Assembly: GCA_035556195.1 (NCBI GenBank)
Contig: DATMFK010000045.1
Coordinates: 248,001 to 312,000, forward strand
Reading direction: 5' to 3'
Length of the DNA: 64,000 nt
Source of the DNA: G016756615 sp035556195
GTDB taxonomy: Bacteria; Pseudomonadota; Alphaproteobacteria; Rhizobiales; Rhizobiaceae
A program made the translations under genes and the position numbers. A model generated the notes under the pieces. It ran no database searches, was not told the DNA's origin, and was given only the letters and a program-made list of their open reading frames with translations. Of the stretch, positions 44,793 through 53,964 are shown in pieces. Every line of letters starts with the position of its first letter. Position 1 is the stretch's first letter.

Positions 44793-46151
44793 ATGAAGCC
44801 GCCTTTCAAAGCCTACGACATTCGCGGCCGCATTCCGGCCGAGATCAACGTGCCCTTCGCCTATCACTTCGCCCTTGCCGCTGCGAGAAGTCTTTCGGCA
44901 AGGAAAGTCGTCGTCGGCCACGACATGCGCCAGGACAGCCCCGCCCTTGCCGAAGCGCTGATCCAGGGCTTTCTCGACAGCGGGGCCAGCGTGCTTCCCG
45001 CCGGCCTTTGCGGCACGGAGGAAGTCTATTTCCACACCGCGGATGCCGGGGCCGATATCGGGTTGATGGTGACGGCCAGTCATAATCCGGAAGACTACAA
45101 CGGCATCAAGATGGTGCTGAAAGGCGCCACCGCCGCCACGCGCGACAACGCGCTGGCGGCGATCGAGGCGTTGGTGTTCTCGGGCACGGAGCTGCCTGCC
45201 GTCGGAGCCTATGCCGAACGCGGAAGGTTGGAGTCCACGCTCGACCGTTCCCGCTATATCGAGAGGCTGCTGCAGCAGGTCGCCTCCAAGGCGCTGAAGC
45301 CGATGAAGATCGTCTGCCATGCCGGCAATGGATGCGCGGGCCCGATCATCGATCTCCTCGAGAAGCACCTGCCCTTCGAATTCATCAAGATCGACCACCA
45401 GCCGGACCGCCGGCTGCCGAACGGCATTCCCAATCCGCTGCTGCCGGAAAAACGGGCGAAAGCCTCGCAGGCGGTCGTCGACCACGGCGCCGATCTCGGC
45501 ATAGCCTGGGACGGCGATTTCGACCGCTGCTTCCTCTATGATCATCTCGGTCGGTTCGTGGAAGGCTACTATCTGGTCGGGATGATCGCCGAGACGATGC
45601 TGCGCGACGAGAAGGGCGCAACCGTCCTCTACGACCCCCGGCTCACCTGGAACACGATCGACATGGTCCTGGCCGCGGGCGGCGTCGCCAAGGTCTGCCC
45701 CACCGGCCACGCCTTCTTCAAGGCCAGGATGCGCGCCGAGAACGCCATCTATGGCGGGGAAATGAGCGCCCACCATTATTTCCGCGATTTTGCCTATTGC
45801 GATTCCGGCATGCTGGCCTGGCTGGAGGTCGTGGCCGAGCTTTCCGCCTCGGGCATGCGCCTTGCCGAGGCCGTCGGCGAACGCATCGCCGCCTTCCCCT
45901 GCTCCGGCGAGATCAACTTCACCGTGGCCGATTCCAAGGCGAGCCAGGCAAAGGTCGCCGACGCCTACCAGCGTTTCAACCCGACCGTGGAAGGCATCGA
46001 CGGGCTCAGCATGGAGTTCGACGACTGGCGCTTCAATCTGCGCGCCTCGAACACCGAGCCTCTGCTGCGGCTGAATGTCGAGACGCGGGCCGATGCGGCG
46101 CTGCTCGAAGCCAAGGTCGCCGAGTTGCGCGGCCTGATCGTCGGCGAATAG
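44793..46151 (+). CDS. Phosphomannomutase/phosphoglucomutase
   Basis: A 452-residue alpha-D-phosphohexomutase of the AlgC/ManB type. Four domain markers are visible: KAYDIRGRIP at the start, the phosphoserine loop VTASHNPEDYNG, the metal loop WDGDFDRC, and the sugar loop GEMSAHHYF. A C-terminal RASNTEPLLRLNVE phosphate-binding loop completes it. It supplies mannose-1-phosphate or glucose-1-phosphate for polysaccharide synthesis. The ATG at 44793 has only a weak ribosome site. No polysaccharide genes are adjacent, although a D-lyxose/mannose-type isomerase lies 1 kb away. Confidence 0.92.
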   Translation: MKPPFKAYDIRGRIPAEINVPFAYHFALAAARSLSARKVVVGHDMRQDSPALAEALIQGFLDSGASVLPAGLCGTEEVYFHTADAGADIGLMVTASHNPEDYNGIKMVLKGATAATRDNALAAIEALVFSGTELPAVGAYAERGRLESTLDRSRYIERLLQQVASKALKPMKIVCHAGNGCAGPIIDLLEKHLPFEFIKIDHQPDRRLPNGIPNPLLPEKRAKASQAVVDHGADLGIAWDGDFDRCFLYDHLGRFVEGYYLVGMIAETMLRDEKGATVLYDPRLTWNTIDMVLAAGGVAKVCPTGHAFFKARMRAENAIYGGEMSAHHYFRDFAYCDSGMLAWLEVVAELSASGMRLAEAVGERIAAFPCSGEINFTVADSKASQAKVADAYQRFNPTVEGIDGLSMEFDDWRFNLRASNTEPLLRLNVETRADAALLEAKVAELRGLIVGE

Positions 46152-46223
46152 CGCTCTCACGCCAACCGGCCACCCGACGACAGCGAGATGAAGAAAGTCT
46201 GGCCGAAACTCGAAAAGAAAGTG

Positions 46224-46240
46224 AGGCGAAACGCGCCTCC
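46224..46240. terminator. Small hairpin after phosphomannomutase
   Basis: GAGGCG, a 5-base loop and CGCCTC form a 6-bp stem in the gap between convergent genes, 72 bases after the mutase stop. It could act in either direction; no T-run is present. The rest of the 230-base gap holds nothing recognised. Confidence 0.4.
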
Positions 46241-46381
46241 GAGCCAGCGGCGGTTTTCAGACGGGAATTGGAGAAACGGCATCGGCGGTCCAGGGCGCGG
46301 AATCAGCCCCTATTATGCACTTCACCTCATGGATGCAAATCGCGTTGGACAGACAGCTCCAAGCTGCGCGCGGCGGGCCGA

Positions 46382-47167
46382 TCAGACGAACAGAGCGACG
46401 GCCTGCCGGCCAGCGGCAATTCGTCTTCCCTGCGCGTCCCAGACTGCCATGGACTGAAGCGAATAGCCGTCCGCAGCCTGTTCGCTGGTCGAGCGCAGGA
46501 GGTGCCAGCCACGCGAGGTGATCGGTTGGAAAAAATCGATGCCCCACGACATCGTGCTGATCGGCGCCATCGCGGGGAACTGGACCATGGCAGCCGGCGG
46601 CAGGCTGTCGGCCAAGGCGAGGAGCGCGATCGTCGGATCGACGCCCTGCTCCTCGACATGCCTGACCCATACGGCGAACTCCGGTCGTGCCGCCCCGGAG
46701 AGCGGCCGCTCACCCTCGGCAAGGCGCATTTCGAAATTCTGGAAGAAGCCGGGCGGAGTTTGCCCTTCGGGAAAGAATGGGTTGCAGTCCTGCGGGGCCG
46801 GAACGGGTGGGCGCGCGGTCCGATCATGCCGGACCCGGCTTTCACGAGCAGCACCGTAAGTGAGCACAACTCGAGCCGCGAACTTGTCGTCACCGGTACA
46901 GTCGACGCTGACCACGGTGGCAGTCCTGCCGCGCCTGAGGATATCGGCCCGGAAGGCGAGGCGCCCGTGCGCCGGTCCGGCAAAGGTCACCTGCGCTGAA
47001 CGAAGCGGCGGCAGGTCTGCGACAGACAGCCGGGCCGTGTTCGCGCACAAGGCCGCGACGATCCCGCCGAACAGGGCGCGGCCCTGCGCCCAGTCCTGCG
47101 GCGCGTCGGTCAGATACGCGCCATTGTGTTCGGACAGCGATCTGAGAACCGAGAGGAGATTGGGCAT
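46382..47167 (-). CDS. Acyl-CoA thioesterase, double-hotdog (TesB-like)
   Basis: A 261-residue protein with two hotdog halves: the first from YLTDAPQDWAQGRALFGGIVAALCANTA, the second ending in WGIDFFQPITSRGWHLLRSTSEQAADGYSLQSMAVWDAQGRRIA with the conserved Q/S/D arrangement of TesB-like thioesterases. It should hydrolyse acyl-CoA to free acid and CoA; chain length is unknown. AAGGGACAGG precedes the ATG. It follows the D-lyxose isomerase gene on the same strand by 32 bases, so the two may be co-transcribed. Confidence 0.82.
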   Translation of the reverse strand: MPNLLSVLRSLSEHNGAYLTDAPQDWAQGRALFGGIVAALCANTARLSVADLPPLRSAQVTFAGPAHGRLAFRADILRRGRTATVVSVDCTGDDKFAARVVLTYGAARESRVRHDRTARPPVPAPQDCNPFFPEGQTPPGFFQNFEMRLAEGERPLSGAARPEFAVWVRHVEEQGVDPTIALLALADSLPPAAMVQFPAMAPISTMSWGIDFFQPITSRGWHLLRSTSEQAADGYSLQSMAVWDAQGRRIAAGRQAVALFV

Positions 47168-47199
47168 CGACCTGTCCCTTCAGCCCGCAGCCACCGAAG

Positions 47200-47889
47200 T
47201 CACGCGCTTTTCCGAAGCCAGCCCTCGTAGTCCGACACCAGGAGGTGGACAGGCTCTTCGTCCTCCTCGATCGATGAGAAACGGCCGATCTTTTCTCGGA
47301 AGATGTTGTCGGTCAGATCGTCGTTGACGGTGGAGACCTCGCCGATCAGCACGTCGCTCACTTCGGCCCAGAAGGCATGCCAGACGCCGGGCATGAGCGT
47401 GACGCTCTCGCCGGGATCGAGCTTGAGCAGCGCCCCTGGAGCCAGGGTCCGCATGACGCCGTCGGTAGGGACGCGGACCTCGGCGCGATCGTCGATCGAA
47501 CCGTCCGGATGGGACATGAACAGCTCCAACACGAGCTTGCCGCCACCGCGGTTGATGATGTCCTCCGCCTTCACGTTGTGACGGTGCATCGGCGAGAGCT
47601 GATCCTTGCGCGAGATCATGATCTTCTCGGCATAGAGCATACCGCTGCCGCGCTTGAGGTCCTCGGCCCGGCCGTTGCGTACGGTGAACAGGAAGAGGCC
47701 GAGTTCGTCGAACTTCTCCACGCCATAGTCGGTGATGTCCCAGCCAAGTCGGGCGTCGATGATGCCGGACGGACGCCTCTTGCTGAGTTCGGCCGGTGAC
47801 CAGTAGGCGAAGGGCGGCATGATGTAGCCAAAGGAGCGGATGAAGGAGTCGCCTTCGCGGATGATCTCATTGACGTGCGAGCGTTTCAT
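47200..47889 (-). CDS. D-lyxose/D-mannose ketol-isomerase (cupin)
   Basis: A 229-residue cupin sugar isomerase. Metal-site residues are in MHRHNVKAEDIINRGGGKLVLELF and in the later MPGVWHAFWAEVSDVLIGEVSTVNDD, the pattern of D-lyxose ketol-isomerases, which also act on mannose. GGGAGAAGACC precedes the ATG at 47889; an in-frame ATG seven codons earlier is rejected. It is divergent from the chemotaxis operon. With phosphomannomutase nearby it could feed mannose metabolism, but the genes are not contiguous. Confidence 0.86.
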   Translation of the reverse strand: MKRSHVNEIIREGDSFIRSFGYIMPPFAYWSPAELSKRRPSGIIDARLGWDITDYGVEKFDELGLFLFTVRNGRAEDLKRGSGMLYAEKIMISRKDQLSPMHRHNVKAEDIINRGGGKLVLELFMSHPDGSIDDRAEVRVPTDGVMRTLAPGALLKLDPGESVTLMPGVWHAFWAEVSDVLIGEVSTVNDDLTDNIFREKIGRFSSIEEDEEPVHLLVSDYEGWLRKSA

Positions 47890-48135
47890 GGTCTTCTCCC
47901 GGGCAGCCACCTACCGCCTTGCGTCGCATATTTTCCCGCCGGGCGGAAGCCGCATGAAGCCGGCGTCGATCGGCGGTTATCCCCAGGCGCGCCGACCCCG
48001 TTAATCAGGCCGAAACAATTGGTCTTGATATTGGGCGCACCGGGGATTGGCCTTTTTGGCCATAGGCATGATGCCGCCCTCCGGGCCGGCCAATCCGGAA
48101 TGAAAAGTGCCATCCCCCCAATTTTTGGATTACCT

Positions 48136-49731
48136 ATGGCTACCCAGGACGGCCCCCGCACGTCTTTGAACAATCATCTCGATTTTATCGGATTCAACAC
48201 GGAAGGCCGGGCACGACTGAGATCTCTGAAGCCTGTTGTCGCCAAGGCGATCGGCCCGGCGTTGACTGTGTTCTACGAGAAGATCAAGGCCAATCCGGAA
48301 ACCCGCAAGTACTTCGCCAACGATGCCCAGATTGCTCCGGTGAAGAGCAAGCAGGAGCAGCACTGGAACATCATCGCCGACGCAGAGTTCGGCCCGACCT
48401 ACGAAGCCGCGGTGCGCGCCATCGGCCGTGCGCACGCAAAGGTCGGCCTCGAGCCACGCATCTATGCAGCGAGCTATTCCGTTGTCGCCGAGCAACTGAT
48501 CAAGGCCGTCGTGGCCGAATACTGGCCGCGACGGTTCGGGCTTTCCATCAAAGGCGAGGACGAATTCGCCGCGAACCTGTCCTGCCTGATAAAGGCGGTC
48601 ATGCTCGATACGAGCCTTGCAATGTCGACATATCTCGAGGAGCTCGAGGAACGGCGACGCAAGGCCGAGGCCGCCCGCTTCGCCGCCGAGGAAGCTCAGC
48701 GCATCGCGCTCGATGCGGTCAACGCCGCGCTGCGCGGTCTTGCCCAGGGCGACCTGAAAGTTCGCATCGCCGCCGATGTCGCACCGGAATTCGAGCAGCT
48801 CAAGGCGGATTTCAACGAAGCGACAGCCGAGCTGGAAAGAGCGATCGCTTCCGTCGCGGCGTCGGCAAGCGCGATCGGAGGTGGCTCGTCCGAGATCGGC
48901 CAGGCCTCCGACGACCTGTCGCGCCGCACCGAACAGCAAGCGGCCAGCCTCGAGCAGACCGCGGCAGCGCTCGGCCAGCTCACCGCGAGCGTCAAGCGTG
49001 CCACAGCCGATGCCAGCGAGGCGGCGAAGAAAGTGGTCGCGGCGCGCGCCGAGGCCGAGCATTCCGGCAAGATCGTGCAGAACGCGGTGGCCGCGATGAA
49101 CGGCATCGAGAAGTCCTCGCGTGAAATCTCGCAGATCATCGGCGTGATCGACGAAATCGCTTTCCAGACCAATCTCCTGGCGCTCAATGCAGGCGTGGAG
49201 GCTGCCCGCGCCGGCGAGGCCGGCCGCGGCTTCGCCGTGGTCGCCTCGGAAGTGCGTTCGCTCGCCCAGCGCTCGGCCGATGCGGCCAAAGAGATCAAGG
49301 CGCTGATCTCGACCAGTTCCGCGCAGGTCGACGCCGGCGTGAAGCTGATGGCGGAAACCGGCAAGGTCTCCGAGAACATCATCGTCCAGGTGGCCGAGAT
49401 CAACAATCTCGTCTCGGAAATGGCGGCGTCCTCGCAGGAGCAGTCGACCGGCCTCAGCGAGGTGAACATCGCAATCAACCAGATGGACCAGGCGACCCAG
49501 CAGAACGCAGCCATGGTCGAGGAGACCACCGCTGCCGTGCATTCGTTGCGCAGCCAGGTGGCGGAACTCGTCCGCGCCGTGTCGCGCTTCCAGGCCGAAG
49601 GCCAGCCCGCGCCTGCTTCGGCCCCCCTGCCCGCGACGTCGAAACGACCCGTGCCGTCGCAGGCCAGTTACCCAGTGCAAGGCAACACCGCATTCGCCGC
49701 AGGAGACGTCGATGGATGGGAAGAGTTCTGA
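48136..49731 (+). CDS. icpA: Globin-coupled cytosolic chemotaxis transducer (IcpA-like)
   Basis: A 531-residue chemoreceptor without any membrane segment. Residues 25-185 form a protoglobin-type sensor, with His100 in GRAHAKVGLEPRIY as probable haem ligand; a HAMP-like region follows (LAQGDLKVRIAADVAPEF), then the signalling hairpin IIGVIDEIAFQTNLLALNAGVEAARAGEAGRGFAVVASEVRSLA. The last residues, DGWEEF, match the aromatic pentapeptide used to dock CheR/CheB. The ATG at 48136 is chosen; another in-frame ATG is at 48100. It heads the che operon, as in Sinorhizobium, and probably senses oxygen or redox state. Confidence 0.9.
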   Translation: MATQDGPRTSLNNHLDFIGFNTEGRARLRSLKPVVAKAIGPALTVFYEKIKANPETRKYFANDAQIAPVKSKQEQHWNIIADAEFGPTYEAAVRAIGRAHAKVGLEPRIYAASYSVVAEQLIKAVVAEYWPRRFGLSIKGEDEFAANLSCLIKAVMLDTSLAMSTYLEELEERRRKAEAARFAAEEAQRIALDAVNAALRGLAQGDLKVRIAADVAPEFEQLKADFNEATAELERAIASVAASASAIGGGSSEIGQASDDLSRRTEQQAASLEQTAAALGQLTASVKRATADASEAAKKVVAARAEAEHSGKIVQNAVAAMNGIEKSSREISQIIGVIDEIAFQTNLLALNAGVEAARAGEAGRGFAVVASEVRSLAQRSADAAKEIKALISTSSAQVDAGVKLMAETGKVSENIIVQVAEINNLVSEMAASSQEQSTGLSEVNIAINQMDQATQQNAAMVEETTAAVHSLRSQVAELVRAVSRFQAEGQPAPASAPLPATSKRPVPSQASYPVQGNTAFAAGDVDGWEEF

Positions 49732-50023
49732 ATTATCTGCCCTGAAGGAGCACGTGAACATCGGACTGCCCCCGGTGATGGACATCACCGCGGCTGGCCG
49801 GCTCGCCAGCGAGATCCTGCTTCATCGCGGCAAGGACGTGACGCTCGACGCATCCGGCGTCGAGCGGCTGGGCGGACAGTGCCTTCAGGTGCTGCTTTCC
49901 ACCGCCGCCACATGGTCGCATGACGGGATGCATCTCGAAGTTGCCAACCCGTCTCGGCAATTCAGCGAAGCGCTCGAGGCGGCCGGTCTCGTCATGGACA
50001 ATCTCTCGGCAAGGAACAGCTAA
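49712..50023 (+). CDS. cheS: STAS-domain chemotaxis protein, CheS-like
   Basis: A 103-residue single STAS domain (LPPVMDITAAGRLASEILLHRGKDVTLDASGVERLGGQCLQVLLSTAATW). A Ser-rich phosphorylatable position is replaced by Glu-Arg-Leu-Gly. It overlaps the transducer gene by 20 bases and the following cheY by one base (TAATG). The position matches cheS of Sinorhizobium, whose product helps CheA drain phosphate from CheY1. The symbol rests on position and size. Confidence 0.8.
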   Translation: MDGKSSELSALKEHVNIGLPPVMDITAAGRLASEILLHRGKDVTLDASGVERLGGQCLQVLLSTAATWSHDGMHLEVANPSRQFSEALEAAGLVMDNLSARNS

Positions 50024-50388
50024 TGAAGAAGGTCATTCTCACTGTCGATGATTCCCGGACAATCCGGGAAATGCTGCGCACCGCGCTGAGCGAGGCCGGC
50101 ATGGACGTCGTGCAAGCCGAGGATGGGGTGCAAGGCCTCGAAGTGCTGCAATCGACGATCCCCAACGTCATCGTCACCGACATCAACATGCCGCGGCTCG
50201 ACGGGTTCGGCTTCATCGAGGCCGTACGCAGCAACGATCAGTACCGTGGCATTCCGATCCTCGTCCTGACCACCGAAAGCATGGACGAGAAGAAGGATCG
50301 GGCGCGCCGTGCGGGCGCGACGGGCTGGATCGTCAAGCCCTTCGATCCCGCCAAGCTCGTCAGCGCGATCAATCGCGTCGCCGCCTAA
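50023..50388 (+). CDS. cheY1: CheY-type response regulator 1
   Basis: A 121-residue single receiver domain. Acidic pocket Asp9-Asp10, phospho-acceptor Asp53 (TDINMPRLDG), Thr in LVLTTES and Lys in WIVKPFDP are all present. In two-CheY rhizobial systems the first, upstream CheY acts as a phosphate sink while CheY2 binds the motor; by gene order this is the sink candidate. AAGGAAC precedes the overlapping start. Confidence 0.92.
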   Translation: MKKVILTVDDSRTIREMLRTALSEAGMDVVQAEDGVQGLEVLQSTIPNVIVTDINMPRLDGFGFIEAVRSNDQYRGIPILVLTTESMDEKKDRARRAGATGWIVKPFDPAKLVSAINRVAA

Positions 50389-50411
50389 GCACGCAGGGGG
50401 GCATTTCCGAC

Positions 50412-52610
50412 ATGGACACGATGGCGGCCATCAAGCAGACCTTCTTCCAGGAATGCGAGGAACAGCTCGCCGAGCTGGAGAGCGGCCTGCTCGCAATCGA
50501 ACGGCAGGAAAGCGACTCCGAGACGATCAATGCCGTTTTCCGCGCCGTGCATTCGATCAAGGGCGGTGCCGGCGCTTTCGGCCTCGACGAGCTCGTCCGC
50601 TTCGCTCACACCTTCGAGACCACCCTCGACCTGATGCGATCGAACGCGCTGGATATCACCCACAATCTGGTCAAGCTCATGCTGCGGGCCGCCGACGGCC
50701 TTGCCGACCTCGTCCGCTTCTCGCGCGACGGCACCGAGCTCGACCGGGCCAGGATCGCCCAGCTCCATGCCGAGCTGACCCGCGCCGCATCGGGCGATGC
50801 CGCCCCCGCTATCGAAGCCACGCCTGCTCCGGCCGCCGCGGACCAGGGCGACGGACCGGACGAGAACGGCTTCACGCCCATCCGCTTCTCCCTGGAAGAT
50901 CTGGTCGCGGCCGATTTCGGCAGCCTTCCGGATGAAGCCCCGAAAGGTCCTCTCGTCGTGTCCTTCCGCCCGAAGCCGGAGCTTTATGCCAAGGCCAATG
51001 ACGCACTCGTGCTGCTGCGCGAAGTGAAGCGCCTCGGCGACGTGATGATCTCGTGCGACATCTCCGAGGTTCCGCTGCTCACCGAACTCGACCCGGAAGG
51101 CGCCTATCTCTCCTGGACGATCGAACTCGACCCGTCGATCGAGGAGAGCGCCGTCCGCGAGGTGTTCGAATTCGTCACCTTCGACTGCGAGCTCGATGTC
51201 TCCACCAAGGCGATCGAGCCTTCGCAAGCTACGGATACAGCGGATTTCCAGGTCATTCCGGTTACCGACATCGCCGCAATGCTGGCCGAGGCGCAAACGC
51301 CTGTCGAGTCTGTCCCGGTGACGCCCCAGCCTGAGCACAAGCTGACCCCGACGGAGACGCTGATCAAGGCCGGCATGGCGCAAGCCGCGGCCCAATCGAG
51401 CCAGCAAACCACGATCCGCGTCGACCTCGACCGGGTCGACAGGTTGATCGACCTCGTCGGCGAACTGGTCATCAACCAGTCGATGCTGGCCCAGCGCGTT
51501 ACGGAAGCTGGCATCGCCCGGTTGTCGGAAGTCGCCGTCGGCCTCGACGATCTCGAACATCTCACGCGCGAGATCCAGGACAGCGTCATGGCCATCCGCG
51601 CCCAGCCGGTGCGTCCGATCTTCCAACGCATGTCGCGTGTCGTGCGGGAGGTCGCCGACATGACGGGCAAGTCCGTGCGCCTGGTGACGGAGGGCGAGAA
51701 CTGCGAAGTCGACAAGACCGTCATCGAGCGTCTCGCCGATCCGCTCACCCACATGATCCGCAATGCCATCGATCACGGCCTTGAGAAGCCGGAATACCGT
51801 GTGGCGGCCGGCAAGAGCGAACAAGGCGTGGTGCGCATGACGGCCGCGCACCGCTCAGGACGCGTCATCATCGAGGTCTCCGACGACGGCGCCGGCATCA
51901 ACCGCGCCCGCGTTAGGGAGATCGCCGTCGGCAAGGGCATTATCGATCCCGATGCCCAGCTTTCCGACGGCGAGATAGACGACCTCATCTTCGCCCCCGG
52001 GTTTTCGACGGCAAGCACGATCTCCGACGTGTCCGGCCGCGGGGTGGGCATGGATGTGGTGAAGCGCTCGATCCAGGCACTTGGCGGCCGCATCAGTATC
52101 TCTTCACGGCCGGGCCAGGGCACCACCTTCACGCTCAGCCTGCCGCTCACCCTGGCCGTGCTCGACGGCATGGTGGTGACGGTGGCCGGCCAGACGCTCG
52201 TCGTTCCGCTGACAGCCATCGTCGAGACGCTGCAACCCAAGCAGCAGGACGTGCACGGGATGGGCGAGACGAGCCGCGTCATCGCCATACGCGGCTCCTT
52301 CCTACCGCTCATCGATATCGGCCTGCAGCTCGGCTACCGCGAGGAGGAAGCCGATCCGTTCAACAGCGTGGCCATCATGGTCGAGTCGGAGAACCGGACG
52401 CAGAGCGCGCTCCTGGTGGACGGGATCATCGGCCAACAGCAGGTCGTCATCAAGAGCCTCGAGACCAACTACGGCCACGTCTTCGGCGTCGCGGCGGCCA
52501 CCATCCTCGGCGACGGTCGCGTCGCCGTCATTCTCGACGTCGACGCCATTGTCGCCGGCACCCGTTCGGAGATGAACCGGCCGGACCATCGCAAAAGGAG
52601 CGCAGCATGA
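50412..52610 (+). CDS. cheA: Chemotaxis histidine kinase CheA
   Basis: A 732-residue kinase with all parts in order: Hpt domain with phospho-acceptor His47 (AVHSIKGGAGAFG), a CheY-binding P2-like region (about 160-260), the dimerisation helices (VDLDRVDRLIDLVGELVINQ), the ATP-binding HATPase region (HMIRNAIDHGLEKPEYR, VSDDGAGINRARV, GRGVGMDVVK) and a C-terminal CheW-like domain. It phosphorylates both CheY proteins and CheB. Its stop overlaps cheW by four bases. Confidence 0.96.
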   Translation: MDTMAAIKQTFFQECEEQLAELESGLLAIERQESDSETINAVFRAVHSIKGGAGAFGLDELVRFAHTFETTLDLMRSNALDITHNLVKLMLRAADGLADLVRFSRDGTELDRARIAQLHAELTRAASGDAAPAIEATPAPAAADQGDGPDENGFTPIRFSLEDLVAADFGSLPDEAPKGPLVVSFRPKPELYAKANDALVLLREVKRLGDVMISCDISEVPLLTELDPEGAYLSWTIELDPSIEESAVREVFEFVTFDCELDVSTKAIEPSQATDTADFQVIPVTDIAAMLAEAQTPVESVPVTPQPEHKLTPTETLIKAGMAQAAAQSSQQTTIRVDLDRVDRLIDLVGELVINQSMLAQRVTEAGIARLSEVAVGLDDLEHLTREIQDSVMAIRAQPVRPIFQRMSRVVREVADMTGKSVRLVTEGENCEVDKTVIERLADPLTHMIRNAIDHGLEKPEYRVAAGKSEQGVVRMTAAHRSGRVIIEVSDDGAGINRARVREIAVGKGIIDPDAQLSDGEIDDLIFAPGFSTASTISDVSGRGVGMDVVKRSIQALGGRISISSRPGQGTTFTLSLPLTLAVLDGMVVTVAGQTLVVPLTAIVETLQPKQQDVHGMGETSRVIAIRGSFLPLIDIGLQLGYREEEADPFNSVAIMVESENRTQSALLVDGIIGQQQVVIKSLETNYGHVFGVAAATILGDGRVAVILDVDAIVAGTRSEMNRPDHRKRSAA

Positions 52611-53083
52611 TGCAGGCTAGCGAAAAGGACCTTTCCGCCAACAGCGAACTGATCGCCTTCCGGATCGGCGGCCAGGAGTTCTGCGTCGATATCATGTCGG
52701 TCAGGGATATCAGGGGCTGGACGCAGACCACCCCTCTTCCGCATTCGCCCGACTATGTGAAGGGCGTGATCAATCTGCGCGGCTCGGTCCTGCCGGTCAT
52801 CGACCTGGCCGCGCGGCTGGGCTTCAAGCCAACGGAACCGACGGCCCGCCACGTGATCATCGTGACCCAGGTCAACAACCAGAGCGTCGGCCTCCTCGTC
52901 GAAGCCGTGTCGGACATCCTCACCATCAACGCGGCCACGATCCAGCCGACGCCCGACGTCGCCTCGGAGCTCGCGCGCGTCTTCATGAAGGGGGTCCTCG
53001 CGATCGAGGGGCGCATGATCAGCCTGATCTCGCTCGATTGCGTGCTGCCGCAAACCCAGGAAACCGCGGGAACCGTGCATTGA
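52607..53083 (+). CDS. cheW: Chemotaxis coupling protein CheW
   Basis: A 158-residue SH3-like coupling protein linking receptors to CheA. Recognised from ELIAFRIGGQEFCVDIMSVRDIRGW and VKGVINLRGSVLPVIDLAARLG. AAGGAG lies before the ATG that overlaps the cheA stop. The length is ordinary for the family. Confidence 0.95.
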   Translation: MMQASEKDLSANSELIAFRIGGQEFCVDIMSVRDIRGWTQTTPLPHSPDYVKGVINLRGSVLPVIDLAARLGFKPTEPTARHVIIVTQVNNQSVGLLVEAVSDILTINAATIQPTPDVASELARVFMKGVLAIEGRMISLISLDCVLPQTQETAGTVH

Positions 53084-53097
53084 GCAGCTCGACCACC

Positions 53098-53964
53098 ATG
53101 GACGCGCAGGCCCTCGTACCGGGCGAGTATCTGCTGACGATCGCCGACTTCCGGCAGATCGCGGCGATCCTCCATGACGATGCCGGCATCAGCCTGTCGG
53201 AAGCGAAGGCGGCGCTCGTCTATGCCCGGCTCGCCAAACGCCTGCGCGCCCTTGGCCTGTCGAGTTTCCGCGACTATTGCGCGATCGTTTCCAACGGCAA
53301 CGCCGTCGACGAACGCCAGAAGCTTGTCGCGGCGCTGACCACCAATGTGACGAAGTTCTTTCGTGAGAAGCACCATTTCGACCATCTGCGCCAAAAGGTG
53401 CTGCCCGGACTGATCGAGCGCGCCCGCAAAGGCGGCCGGGTGCGCATCTGGTCGGCCGGTTGCTCCAACGGTCAGGAAGCCTACTCGGCCGCACTCGTCA
53501 TCCTTCAGATGATGCCTGACGTGCTGGACTACGACTTCAAGCTCCTGGCCAGCGACATCGATCCCAACATGATCGCCGAGGGTCGCATCGGCGCCTATGC
53601 AGAGAACGCGATCGAGGACGTTCCAGCCGAACTGCGGAACCGCTGGCTGCGCCGAAGCCGCGACGGTGGCGATACACGGTGGCAGGTGGCGGAGGAGGCG
53701 CGCCAGCTCGTCGCCTTCCGAGAGCTCAATCTTTTCGCCCCCTGGCCAATGAAGAGGCCCTTCGACGTCATCTTCTGCCGCAATGTCGCGATCTATTTCG
53801 ACAAGGACAAGCAGGCAGACCTGTGGGCCCGCTTCGCCGGCGTGCTGGTGCCCGAGGGCTATCTCTATATCGGTCATTCCGAGCGGATCTCGGGTCCAGC
53901 GGCCGACATCTTTGCCAATGACGGCATCACCACATGGCGTCGCGCGTCGGGAGGTGTGCGATGA
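53098..53964 (+). CDS. cheR: Chemoreceptor methyltransferase CheR
   Basis: A 288-residue SAM-dependent glutamate methyltransferase. The small N-terminal helical domain (DFRQIAAILHDDAGISLSEAKAALVYARLAKRLRALGL) precedes the SAM site IWSAGCSNGQEAYSAAL and DVIFCRNVAIYFD. The ATG at 53098 is used; a TTG at 53080 that overlaps the cheW stop would add six residues. The stop overlaps the cheB start (ATGA). It balances CheB in receptor adaptation. Confidence 0.93.
   Translation: MDAQALVPGEYLLTIADFRQIAAILHDDAGISLSEAKAALVYARLAKRLRALGLSSFRDYCAIVSNGNAVDERQKLVAALTTNVTKFFREKHHFDHLRQKVLPGLIERARKGGRVRIWSAGCSNGQEAYSAALVILQMMPDVLDYDFKLLASDIDPNMIAEGRIGAYAENAIEDVPAELRNRWLRRSRDGGDTRWQVAEEARQLVAFRELNLFAPWPMKRPFDVIFCRNVAIYFDKDKQADLWARFAGVLVPEGYLYIGHSERISGPAADIFANDGITTWRRASGGVR

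Noticed and set aside
46188..46457. An 89-codon plus-strand frame beginning MKKVWPKLEKK after phosphomannomutase
   Set aside because: The first residues look plausible, but the rest overlaps the thioesterase gene in antisense and is Arg/Pro/Gly-rich; no ribosome site.
49733..49960. Minus-strand frames across the chemotaxis genes considered as antisense genes
   Set aside because: All overlap conserved che genes whose starts and stops interlock; none has a ribosome site or domain.
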